A stretch of 7,730 nucleotides of DNA from an uncultured Alistipes sp. (GTDB lineage: Bacteria > Bacteroidota > Bacteroidia > Bacteroidales > Rikenellaceae), in contig CAMWGZ010000053.1 in NCBI GenBank assembly GCA_947173915.1, forward strand, positions 1 through 7,730, in the 5' to 3' direction. The position numbers and the translations under genes were made by a program. Below, piece after piece: positions 1 through 5,576 of this stretch. The notes below the pieces were generated by a model. The model saw only the letters and a program-made list of their open reading frames with translations. It was not told the DNA's origin and did no database searches. Position 1 is the first letter of the stretch. Each line of letters starts with the position of its first letter.

Positions 1-532
1 ACTTTTTTATGAAAGAAAAATTCACGCTTCCGTATTTCCTTGATTGCCAGAAGTGTTTGTCTGAAGAAAAATTCATGTTTTTTGAGTGCTCGAAGATGAG
101 AAAGCCCTCCGGACGCAATAAATCGTTTTCCATGACCAGCCGGATGACCTCTTCGCTACCCTCCAAATCGTACGGTGCATCGGAAAAAATCAGGTCGAAT
201 TGCTTGTTGCAACTCTTCAGGTAGAGAAAAACGTTGGCTTTGACAGCATAGAGATTGTCTATTTCCAGCTCGCGGGCCGTTTTCCGGATGAAGTTGTGGT
301 GGACGGGGTTGATTTCGACGGCCGTCACGCTGCGTGCTCCGCGCGAGGCGAATTCATAGCTGATCGATCCCGTGCCGGCGAACAGGTCCAGCACGTCGCA
401 CTCCTCGAAATCGACCAGGTTGGACAGTACGTTGAACAGATTCTCCTTGGCGAAGTCCGTAGTCGGCCGCGCCCGCAGGTTGCCCGGAGGGTTGATCGCC
501 CTACCCTTGTATCTTCCGCTGATTATTCGCAT
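1..532 (-). CDS. rsmD: 16S rRNA (guanine-N2)-methyltransferase RsmD, C-terminal end cut by window edge
   Basis: RsmD uses S-adenosylmethionine to methylate N2 of G966 (E. coli numbering) of 16S rRNA during 30S assembly in the cytoplasm. The visible 177 residues begin MRIISGRYKGR, the usual RsmD opening. They then show RPTTDFAKENLFN (about 22-34), the SAM-binding loop DLFAGTGS (49-56), the acidic strand end AVEIN (71-75) and the catalytic-loop position at 118-121. That motif reads DAPY, whereas the family normally has NPPY or DPPY, so one proline of the base-binding loop is replaced by alanine. RsmD proteins are about 180-200 residues, so only a few residues should be missing past the left edge. 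The ATG lies inside the end of the upstream DUF3822-like gene (10-base overlap, ATGCGAATAA), which implies translational coupling. Identity is secure; the effect of the Pro-to-Ala change is unknown. Confidence 0.93.
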   Translation of the reverse strand, partial: MRIISGRYKGRAINPPGNLRARPTTDFAKENLFNVLSNLVDFEECDVLDLFAGTGSISYEFASRGARSVTAVEINPVHHNFIRKTARELEIDNLYAVKANVFLYLKSCNKQFDLIFSDAPYDLEGSEEVIRLVMENDLLRPEGFLIFEHSKNMNFSSDKHFWQSRKYGSVNFSFIKK

Positions 533-1143
533 ACGATGATTTGTTTGAAATATTTCTGCAAGAATCGTCCCTCCTGCCGGGCGCTTGCACCCTCGATGAG
601 GATTCTCTGCGGGCGGAACTCCATTTCCCGCAGGAATTCCGTTACGAAAAAGAGCAGGTCCTCGGCCGTCGGCACGACGAGCACTTCGGCCAGCAGCAGA
701 CGGTCGCTCCAGCATTTCATATAGACCAGATTTTCCTCGCGCCGGATCCAGAACGTCGCGTTCGTGTTTTCCGGGCTGTGGAGCAAGGGGGTGTTCCAGC
801 GGATCTCCCGACCTTTCGCCGCACGAAGCCTTTCGACGATCCGGCGATCGACCGCCATCAGGGCGACCGTCTTCCGGTGCGGGTCCTCGACATGCAGGAT
901 CGTCTCTTCGGGTGTCGGAGCCATGCCGTTCAGACGCATCGTCTCTTCGGCCTCCTCCGCGACGAAGAGTTCCCCGGGCACCAGCATCGTCTTCGCCGTC
1001 AGCAGGACGATTTCCCTCCTCTTTCCGTTGTGCGGCAGCGCGGCGAGCTGCTCCTCGGAAAAAGAGTGTCCATCCAGCATGAGCCGGATGGACACATCAG
1101 AAGTTGCGGTCGGATTATTCGTCACCCCAGTTGCCCGCTTCAT
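523..1143 (-). CDS. DUF3822-like protein upstream of rsmD
   Basis: A 206-residue protein of unknown function. It resembles the Bacteroidetes DUF3822 family, which I recall being encoded directly upstream of rsmD in Bacteroides-type genomes; I also recall an actin-like ATPase fold being reported for a family member, but cannot verify that here. Visible family-like pieces are an early SIRLMLDGHSFS stretch (about 17-28), TPLLHS in the middle, and a C-terminal strand-turn RILIEGASA followed by a helix. No signal peptide, membrane segment or catalytic motif is evident. The reading frame continues to 1209, but the ATG at 1143 is preferred because AAAGGGG, a good ribosome binding site, lies just upstream. 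It overlaps the preceding gene by 29 bases and rsmD by 10, so the three are surely co-transcribed. It seems shorter than relatives I recall (around 260 residues), ending soon after the GASA turn. Confidence 0.75.
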   Translation of the reverse strand: MKRATGVTNNPTATSDVSIRLMLDGHSFSEEQLAALPHNGKRREIVLLTAKTMLVPGELFVAEEAEETMRLNGMAPTPEETILHVEDPHRKTVALMAVDRRIVERLRAAKGREIRWNTPLLHSPENTNATFWIRREENLVYMKCWSDRLLLAEVLVVPTAEDLLFFVTEFLREMEFRPQRILIEGASARQEGRFLQKYFKQIIVCE

Positions 1144-1756
1144 TGTTACCCCTTTCCATCGAACCGAACTTGATGCCTCCGTAGTTGTCGAAGTTGTTCT
1201 CCTGGTCATCGATCAGGTTGATGACCTCCTGGCGGAAGCGCACCGTGTCGAGGAACATTTTATAAGGTATGCGGCACTCCACTACCGGAATGACCACTTT
1301 CGATTCGGTGGTAATCAAGCCTGCCTCCAGCTCGAACTCGGTCCGGTTGTCCGTAAAGGGAACGTAGCGCAGCTCGCGTACCTCCTCTACCGTGAGTTTC
1401 TTGGGCGAGAAGATCGTGTCGATGACGTTTACCAGGACCTTTTCGCTGTTCTTGCGGCCGCTCTTCTTCAGCTGGGCCATCGCAACGGAGTCATCCTCAT
1501 CGACGATCTTGCGCTCGAACTCCAGCTGCTCGTTCAGAACGAAGTTGATGAGCGAGTCGAAATCGCCGGTAAACCGGTTGTATTTCGATTTGAAGCTGCG
1601 CTCGGCGGTGCGGATGTCCTTGATGCGGTCGATGACCTTGGCTTCCCGGGCCGCTTTCTCCTTGGCGAAGAAAATCGGAGTCGAAATCTGTTTGTAGATG
1701 ACGTATGCCAAAAATACGACAACTACCGCAAGTACGATCTGGATAATTTTTTTCAT
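1115..1756 (-). CDS. Membrane-anchored protein of unknown function, first gene of the rsmD operon
   Basis: A 213-residue protein with one N-terminal hydrophobic segment (about residues 4-22, IIQIVLAVVVVFLAYVIY) after MKK. This most likely acts as a signal anchor that leaves the rest on the periplasmic side. Residues 30-75 form a charged, probably helical stretch (AKEKAAREAKVIDRIKDIRTAERSF split over several turns) followed by KYNRFTGDFDSLINFV. The arrangement of TM helix, amphipathic helix and a 'K/R-x-RFT' turn recalls pseudopilin-like proteins, but this is only a shape resemblance. No catalytic motif is seen. The tail is rich in Asn, Gly and acidic residues. It begins the operon with DUF3822 and rsmD, and its last 29 bases overlap the next gene. 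A near-match promoter lies just upstream. I do not recognise a characterised family; it looks like a conserved hypothetical of Bacteroidales. Confidence 0.8.
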   Translation of the reverse strand: MKKIIQIVLAVVVVFLAYVIYKQISTPIFFAKEKAAREAKVIDRIKDIRTAERSFKSKYNRFTGDFDSLINFVLNEQLEFERKIVDEDDSVAMAQLKKSGRKNSEKVLVNVIDTIFSPKKLTVEEVRELRYVPFTDNRTEFELEAGLITTESKVVIPVVECRIPYKMFLDTVRFRQEVINLIDDQENNFDNYGGIKFGSMERGNNEAGNWGDE

Positions 1757-1773
1757 TGTTTCGTTATTTCTAT

Positions 1774-1781
1774 TAAATTTG
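1774..1781 (+). promoter_or_regulatory. Candidate -7 box for the helicase-glycosylase operon
   Basis: The sequence TAAATTTG is an exact match to the Bacteroidetes sigma-ABfr -7 element TAnnTTTG. A TTTC (1750-1753) sits 20 bases upstream, three of four positions of the TTTG -33 element at ideal spacing; an ATTG (1755-1758) is 15 bases upstream. Transcription would begin near 1787, giving a leader of about 40 bases before the ATG at 1829. The -33 region overlaps the first codons of the divergent gene. Confidence 0.55.
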
Positions 1782-1784
1782 TAT

Positions 1785-1792
1785 CAAATTAA
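1785..1792 (-). promoter_or_regulatory. Candidate -7 box for the membrane protein-DUF3822-rsmD operon
   Basis: On the minus strand this reads TTAATTTG, seven of eight positions of the Bacteroidetes -7 element TAnnTTTG. It is 28 bases upstream of the ATG at 1756, giving a leader of roughly 20 bases. No clear TTTG -33 element is present at the usual 19-21 base distance, so the call is weak. It lies next to the better-matched -7 box of the divergent helicase gene. Confidence 0.35.
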
Positions 1793-1828
1793 TCGGTGCA
1801 ATAGTTTCCGCCGTTTTCCGAAAAAAAC

Positions 1829-3244
1829 ATGTTGAAGAGTCATATTGCGACCCAAATTTACGGTAAAATTTGCTTCCGAGCAACTTCTGGTCAAAAAAAA
1901 ATCGTCGAGGCCCTCTCCGAATACCTTTCCGAGGGCGATCCCGAGACGATTTTCGTGCTGAACGGATATGCCGGTACGGGCAAGACGACGCTGATCGCCG
2001 CGCTGGTCGGCGCACTCGGAGAGTGCGGCATCAGGTCGGTGCTGCTCGCCCCGACGGGACGGGCGGCCAAGGTGCTCTCCCGCTATGCGGGAAAACCGGC
2101 TCTGACGATCCACAAGCGCATCTACCGCCAGCGGACCTGCGCCGACTACGAGTCGAAATTCTCGCTCAACATCAACCAGGAGCGCGGGGCGGTCTTCATC
2201 GTGGACGAGGCCTCGATGCTCTCCAACCACTCCTCCGACGGTGCGGTCTTCGGCAGCGGAGCGCTTCTCGACGATCTGGTCTCCTACGTACGCAGCGGCA
2301 AGGGGTGCCGGCTGATTCTCGTCGGCGACGACGCGCAGCTGCCGCCCGTCGGAACGGACCATTCGCCGGCGCTCGATCCCCGGGAGCTTTCGGTGTACGG
2401 CCGGGTCGAACACGCCACGCTGGACGAAGTGGTGCGCCAGCAGGCCGAGTCGGGTATCCTATTCAACGCGACGCTGATACGCTGCATGCTGGAGCGGGGA
2501 CTGCATGAGGTCCCCCGCTTCCGGATGGATTTTCCCGACATCGAGGCGGTCGAGGGGGGCGAGTTTCTGGAAAAACTGCAGGAGTGCTACGACCGCTACG
2601 GCCGCGACGAGACGATCGTCATCACGCGCTCGAACAAACGGGCGAACCGCTACAACGACGGAATCCGCCGCCATGTGCTGTGCGCCGAGGAGGAGATCGA
2701 GAGCGGCGACATGCTGATGGTGGTCAAGAACAACTACCATTTCACGGAGCGGACGGAGGATTGTCCGATGAACTTCCTGGCCAACGGCGACATCGCGCGG
2801 CTGCGCCGCCTGAAACGGTTCGAGGAGTTCTACGGCTTCCGCTTCGCCACGGCCGTGCTCTCGTTCGCCGACTACGGCGATACCGAGCTGGAGTGCAAGA
2901 TCCTGCTCGACACCATCGCTTCGGAGTCCCCCTCGCTGACGCGCGAGGAGAGCAGCCGGCTCTTTTACGAGGTGGAGAAGGACTACCTCGACATCAAGAG
3001 CAAGATCAAACGCTTCAAGGAGATTCGGGAGAATCCCCACTTCAACGCCGTGCAGGTCAAGTTCGCCTATGCGGTGACCTGCCACAAGGCGCAGGGCGGC
3101 CAGTGGCGCGCCGTCTTCGTCGATCGCTGCCTGTTCGGCGACGAGGAGATGACGCGCGACATGCTGCGCTGGCTCTATACGGCCGTGACGCGGGCTTCCG
3201 AAAAGTTGTATCTGGTCAATTTCGACGAGCGTTTTTATGAATAA
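1829..3244 (+). CDS. Small SF1B DNA helicase, Dda/RecD2-like
   Basis: A 471-residue ATP-dependent DNA helicase predicted to move 5' to 3' on single-stranded DNA. The helicase motifs run in order: a Q-motif-like TSGQKKIVEAL (19-29), Walker A GYAGTGKTT (46-54), motif Ia APTGRAAKVL (74-83), Walker B VDEAS (125-129), motif III GDDAQLPPVG (166-175), motif IIIa EVVRQQ (200-205), motif IV ITRSNKRANRYN (265-276), motif V CHKAQGGQW (418-426) and motif VI LYTAVTRAS (449-457). Residues about 320-405 form the inserted region between motifs IV and V. The length matches phage T4 Dda (about 440) rather than full RecD2 (over 700), so the long N-terminal region of RecD2 is absent. The ATG at 1829 leaves the expected 18-20 residues before the Q motif. 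The stop overlaps the next start by 8 bases (ATGAATAA), coupling it to the DNA glycosylase-like gene. Substrate and pathway are inferred to be DNA repair or replication restart. Confidence 0.9.
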   Translation: MLKSHIATQIYGKICFRATSGQKKIVEALSEYLSEGDPETIFVLNGYAGTGKTTLIAALVGALGECGIRSVLLAPTGRAAKVLSRYAGKPALTIHKRIYRQRTCADYESKFSLNINQERGAVFIVDEASMLSNHSSDGAVFGSGALLDDLVSYVRSGKGCRLILVGDDAQLPPVGTDHSPALDPRELSVYGRVEHATLDEVVRQQAESGILFNATLIRCMLERGLHEVPRFRMDFPDIEAVEGGEFLEKLQECYDRYGRDETIVITRSNKRANRYNDGIRRHVLCAEEEIESGDMLMVVKNNYHFTERTEDCPMNFLANGDIARLRRLKRFEEFYGFRFATAVLSFADYGDTELECKILLDTIASESPSLTREESSRLFYEVEKDYLDIKSKIKRFKEIRENPHFNAVQVKFAYAVTCHKAQGGQWRAVFVDRCLFGDEEMTRDMLRWLYTAVTRASEKLYLVNFDERFYE

Positions 3245-3827
3245 CGATCCCATGACAAGCGAACTGCACCCCCTGAAACCCTTTCTGCCCGCCGGAGCGA
3301 AGCTGTTGATGCTCGGCAGTTTTCCCCCGCAGCGCGTGCGCTGGTCGATGGAGTTCTTCTACCCCAACCTCCAGAACGACATGTGGCGGATCGTCGGCAC
3401 CGTCTTTTTCGGCGACCGCAACCACTTTCTTTCGGCCGACGGCCGCCGCTTCGACCGGGAGCGCATCGAGGCATTCTGCACTGCACGCGGGCTGGCGCTC
3501 TACGACACGGCCGAAGAGGTGGTGCGCCTGAAGAACAACGCCTCGGATAATTTCCTGCAGGTCGTCCGCGAGGTCGATCTGGCCCGGCTGCTGGAGTCGG
3601 TCCCGACGTGTCGTGCGCTCGCGACGACCGGACAGAAAGCCACCGACATCGTCGTGCGGCTTACCGGCTGCGAACAGCCTGCGGTCGGAGGCTGCACGGA
3701 GTTCCGTTTCGCCGGCCGCCTCATGCGTCTCTACCGCATGCCCTCCTCCTCGCGGGCCTATCCCAAGCCGGTGGAGTGGAAGGCCGGCTATTACCGGCGC
3801 ATGTTCGAGGCCTGCGGCATGTTGTGA
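3237..3827 (+). CDS. Uracil/hypoxanthine-DNA glycosylase-like protein (UDG superfamily)
   Basis: A 196-residue cytoplasmic protein of the uracil-DNA glycosylase superfamily, which removes deaminated bases from DNA to begin base excision repair. The N-terminal motif LGSFPPQ (26-32) stands where Mug/UDG proteins carry the GINPG-like active-site loop. It is followed by FFYPNLQNDMW (40-50), and MPSSSRAYP (168-176) occupies the C-terminal base-flipping loop. The GS-x-P plus YP-x-x-N-x-x-W spacing resembles family 6 (hypoxanthine-DNA glycosylase) more than Mug itself, so hypoxanthine may be the substrate; this is an inference. It starts within the end of the helicase gene (8-base overlap). A second ATG at 3252 is possible but has no better ribosome binding site. 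Fold is fairly sure, base specificity is not. Confidence 0.8.
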   Translation: MNNDPMTSELHPLKPFLPAGAKLLMLGSFPPQRVRWSMEFFYPNLQNDMWRIVGTVFFGDRNHFLSADGRRFDRERIEAFCTARGLALYDTAEEVVRLKNNASDNFLQVVREVDLARLLESVPTCRALATTGQKATDIVVRLTGCEQPAVGGCTEFRFAGRLMRLYRMPSSSRAYPKPVEWKAGYYRRMFEACGML

Positions 3828-3883
3828 TTGCCGTCCTCATGGGGCAAGCCCTGCGACCGGAAAGCGGTGGCCTCAGAACGGAA

Positions 3884-3917
3884 ATCGCCTCCTTGTCCGA
3901 TGCGACAAAGAGGCGAT
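3884..3917 (-). terminator. Hairpin in convergent gap, probable shared terminator
   Basis: Arms 3884-3897 and 3904-3917 form a 14-bp stem with a 6-base loop. Read as minus-strand RNA the single non-Watson-Crick position is a U-G pair; read as plus-strand RNA it is a C-A mismatch, so it fits the minus strand better. It begins 25 bases beyond the stop of the exported-protein gene (3942) and lies 57 bases after the glycosylase stop (3827). The following minus-strand sequence TTTCCGTT is only a weak U tract. It probably ends the minus-strand transcript and may also stop the plus-strand one. Confidence 0.65.
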
Positions 3918-3941
3918 GAAAGTTATGGAAAGTGCTCGGCC

Positions 3942-4517
3942 CTACTCTCCGCACGGTTCTTCGGCCGCAGCGCCGATGCCGAACGTCGAAACGATTACCA
4001 TCTTCTCGTCCACATTGTTCGGGTTGCTGATGATGACTCCGTATTCGCCTGGCTCGGGACGGTCGAAGGTCAGCAGATAGGAGCTTTCGCCATGTTTCTT
4101 GGCCGAAAACGGCAGGTAGTCCATGTCGTTGGAGGTGGCCGAGAAACTGCCGACCGCCGAGATCACGGCCGACCGCTGCTTCTTGTTGTTTTTCATCTTG
4201 AAGACCCGCACGATCGACATCGGATCGGTCCGGTTGTCCACGGCGCGCACCACCAGCGTTACCGGCTCGTCCTCTGCGAATCGGACCTGCGCCTGGCCTC
4301 CATTGACAACGATCTTCGTCTTCATCTTGTTCACGGCGAAGCCCGCGACATATACTCCCGCTCCCGTCTTGATCTTGACGTTGTTTTTTTCCAGTTTTTC
4401 GGTCGTTCCGTCCGTCCGGACAGCCAGGACCTCGCCCGAGAACTCGGGTTCGGGGATGCTTGCGCAAACGCCGGTGCAGATTCCCAGTGCGACCAGCATG
4501 AGGAGAATTTTTTTCAT
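3942..4517 (-). CDS. Small exported protein of unknown function
   Basis: A 191-residue protein with a clear signal peptide: MKK, a hydrophobic core (residues 4-17) and a signal peptidase I site after VCA (19), leaving a mature protein of about 172 residues in the periplasm or outside the cell. The site does not fit a lipobox, because the residues before each cysteine are wrong. The mature part looks rich in beta strands. It alternates charged and hydrophobic residues, with a basic KMKNNKKQR patch (107-115) and a C-terminal block YLPFSAKKHG, SSYLLTF, PEPGEYGVI (134-162) that resembles an uncharacterised Bacteroidetes protein group. A single cysteine remains near the end (189). It is monocistronic: a putative promoter lies upstream and a hairpin downstream. 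No enzyme motif is visible. Function unknown. Confidence 0.8.
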   Translation of the reverse strand: MKKILLMLVALGICTGVCASIPEPEFSGEVLAVRTDGTTEKLEKNNVKIKTGAGVYVAGFAVNKMKTKIVVNGGQAQVRFAEDEPVTLVVRAVDNRTDPMSIVRVFKMKNNKKQRSAVISAVGSFSATSNDMDYLPFSAKKHGESSYLLTFDRPEPGEYGVIISNPNNVDEKMVIVSTFGIGAAAEEPCGE

Positions 4518-4637
4518 GGTTTCGATCTGTTTTTATGTTTCCCTACTCTGTAAGATTTTCGGGGACCTCTGGCGCTGCCGCAGATCGCCGGCCTTTCGCT
4601 TCGACTTCCGGCAGAGGCGACGCTGACGGCGGACAGA

Positions 4638-4664
4638 CAAATATAGTGAACCCCCCCCTCCAAA
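4638..4664 (-). promoter_or_regulatory. Candidate promoter of the exported-protein gene with a G8 tract in its spacer
   Basis: On the minus strand TATATTTG (4645 to 4638) matches TAnnTTTG exactly, and TTTG (4664 to 4661) matches the -33 element. The spacer is 15 bases, shorter than the usual 19-21, and holds a run of eight G (C on the plus strand, 4651-4658). Transcription would start near 4631, giving a leader of about 114 bases before the ATG at 4517. No open reading frame is convincing in this leader. Confidence 0.45.
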
Positions 4665-4684
4665 ATTTCGTCCGAGAAATTTTG
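4661..4684. repeat. 9-bp perfect inverted repeat overlapping the -33 region
   Basis: CAAAATTTC (4661-4669) and GAAATTTTG (4676-4684) are perfect inverted copies separated by six bases. The dyad covers the candidate -33 TTTG of the exported-protein promoter. It could be an operator for a dimeric regulator; with only four G-C pairs possible it would be a poor terminator. No regulator gene is present in the window. Confidence 0.5.
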
Positions 4685-4710
4685 AATATAATTATCAATA
4701 TTCTGTCAAT

Positions 4711-4743
4711 GAAAAAGATACGGATCATTCGATCCGTATCTTT
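4711..4743 (-). terminator. Intrinsic terminator after the SDR gene
   Basis: Arms 4714-4726 and 4731-4743 make a perfect 13-bp stem (core GATACGGATC) closed by a four-base loop. On the minus strand the stem is followed by TTTTTC, a proper U tract. It starts 24 bases after the SDR stop codon (4767), so it ends the hutI-msr-SDR transcript. Confidence 0.88.
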
Positions 4744-4766
4744 CTGATAGTAAATTCTTCTGAGGA

Positions 4767-5543
4767 CTATACGATGCCGCCTCCGCCATCGACCGTGAGG
4801 TACTGCCCCGTCACGTAGCTCGAAGCATCGGACGAGAAGTAGAGGATCGTCCCGTTCAGCTCGCCGCGACGGCCGGGGCGGCCCATCGGATTGAGCAGGT
4901 CGTACATGCGCATGAACTCCTCGTTCTTGAACAGGGTCCCCTCGGTCATCTCGCTCTCGAACAGCCCCGGACAGACGGCATTGACCGTGATGCCGTCCGA
5001 GCCGTAGGAGGCGGCCATGCCGCGCGTCAGCCCCAGCACGCCCGCTTTCGAGGCGTTATAGACGTGGCGGGCCAGCGCGGGGTGCTTGTCGGCGATGAAG
5101 GCGTTCACGGAGGAGACATTGACGATCTTGCCGTAGCGGCGCGCCCGCATGTGGGGAACCACGTATTTCGACATGAGGAAGATTCCCTCGACATTGGTAT
5201 CCATGCCCCGCTTCCACTCCTCGGCCGACAGCTCCTCGACGGTGCCGCGCACGGCGACTCCCGCGTTGTTGAGCAGAATGTCGATGCGGCCGAACTCCGC
5301 CACGACCTGCCCGACGGCGCGGCGCACCTGCTCCTCGTCCGTCACGTCGCAGCCGATGGTCAGCATGCGCCGCCCCGTCTCCGCGATTTCGGCGGCTACG
5401 GCATGCAGCTTGTCCACCCGCCGGGCCAGCAGTGCCACGTCGGCACCGTGACTCGCATAGGCACGGGCGGCATCGGCACCCAGTCCGCTCGAAGCTCCGG
5501 TAACCAGAGCCACCTTTCCCGTCAGATCGAAGAATCGTTCCAT
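4767..5543 (-). CDS. Short-chain dehydrogenase/reductase (SDR), classical type
   Basis: A 258-residue NAD(P)-dependent oxidoreductase of the classical SDR family (usual length about 250). It shows the nucleotide-binding TGASSGLG (15-22), CDVTD (65-69), NNAG (92-95), conserved Asn in DTNVEG (117), catalytic Ser in VSS (144-145), the catalytic Y162-x-x-x-K166 (YNASK), the CPG turn (191-193) and a C-terminal VTGQYLTVDGG (244-254). Arg41-Arg42 after the second beta strand favours NADP(H). The overall look is closest to gluconate 5-dehydrogenase or 3-oxoacyl-ACP reductase-like SDRs, but the substrate cannot be read from the sequence. It starts 33 bases after the msr stop and has no obvious own promoter, so it is probably the last gene of the hutI-msr unit; a strong terminator follows. 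No good Shine-Dalgarno precedes the ATG; the leader there is AT-rich. Confidence 0.92.
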   Translation of the reverse strand: MERFFDLTGKVALVTGASSGLGADAARAYASHGADVALLARRVDKLHAVAAEIAETGRRMLTIGCDVTDEEQVRRAVGQVVAEFGRIDILLNNAGVAVRGTVEELSAEEWKRGMDTNVEGIFLMSKYVVPHMRARRYGKIVNVSSVNAFIADKHPALARHVYNASKAGVLGLTRGMAASYGSDGITVNAVCPGLFESEMTEGTLFKNEEFMRMYDLLNPMGRPGRRGELNGTILYFSSDASSYVTGQYLTVDGGGGIV

Positions 5544-5576
5544 AATCGAATTTTTTAATGATGAATAATCTGTGTT

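Larger units (their letters stand above)
4518..4766. other. Longest non-coding stretch (249 bp)
   Basis: This gap between two minus-strand genes holds, from right to left, the SDR terminator (4711-4743), an AT-rich segment (about 4676-4710), a 9-bp dyad, a C8 tract, the candidate promoter and a leader of about 114 bases. The leader is GC-rich at 4560-4635, where an imperfect pairing of CTCTGCCG with CGCCAGAG (one mismatch) could fold. Nothing there resembles a known riboswitch or protein gene to me. Confidence 0.6.

Noticed and set aside
9..724. Two plus-strand open frames (9-224 and 200-724) at the left end
   Set aside because: Both lie antisense to rsmD, whose motifs are clear although its stop is outside the window.
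1144..1209. Upstream start for the DUF3822-like gene
   Set aside because: It would add 22 Thr/Ser/Arg-rich residues; the ATG at 1143 has a good ribosome binding site and a natural overlap with the preceding gene.
764..1792. Long plus-strand open frame (342 codons) opposite the DUF3822-like and membrane-protein genes
   Set aside because: It runs antisense across two well-supported genes, has no recognisable domain and no ribosome binding site; it is a by-product of GC-rich codon use on the other strand.
4457..4517. Lipoprotein signal in the small exported protein
   Set aside because: Cysteines occur in the signal region (GIC, GVC), but the residues before them do not fit a lipobox; a VCA signal peptidase I site fits better.
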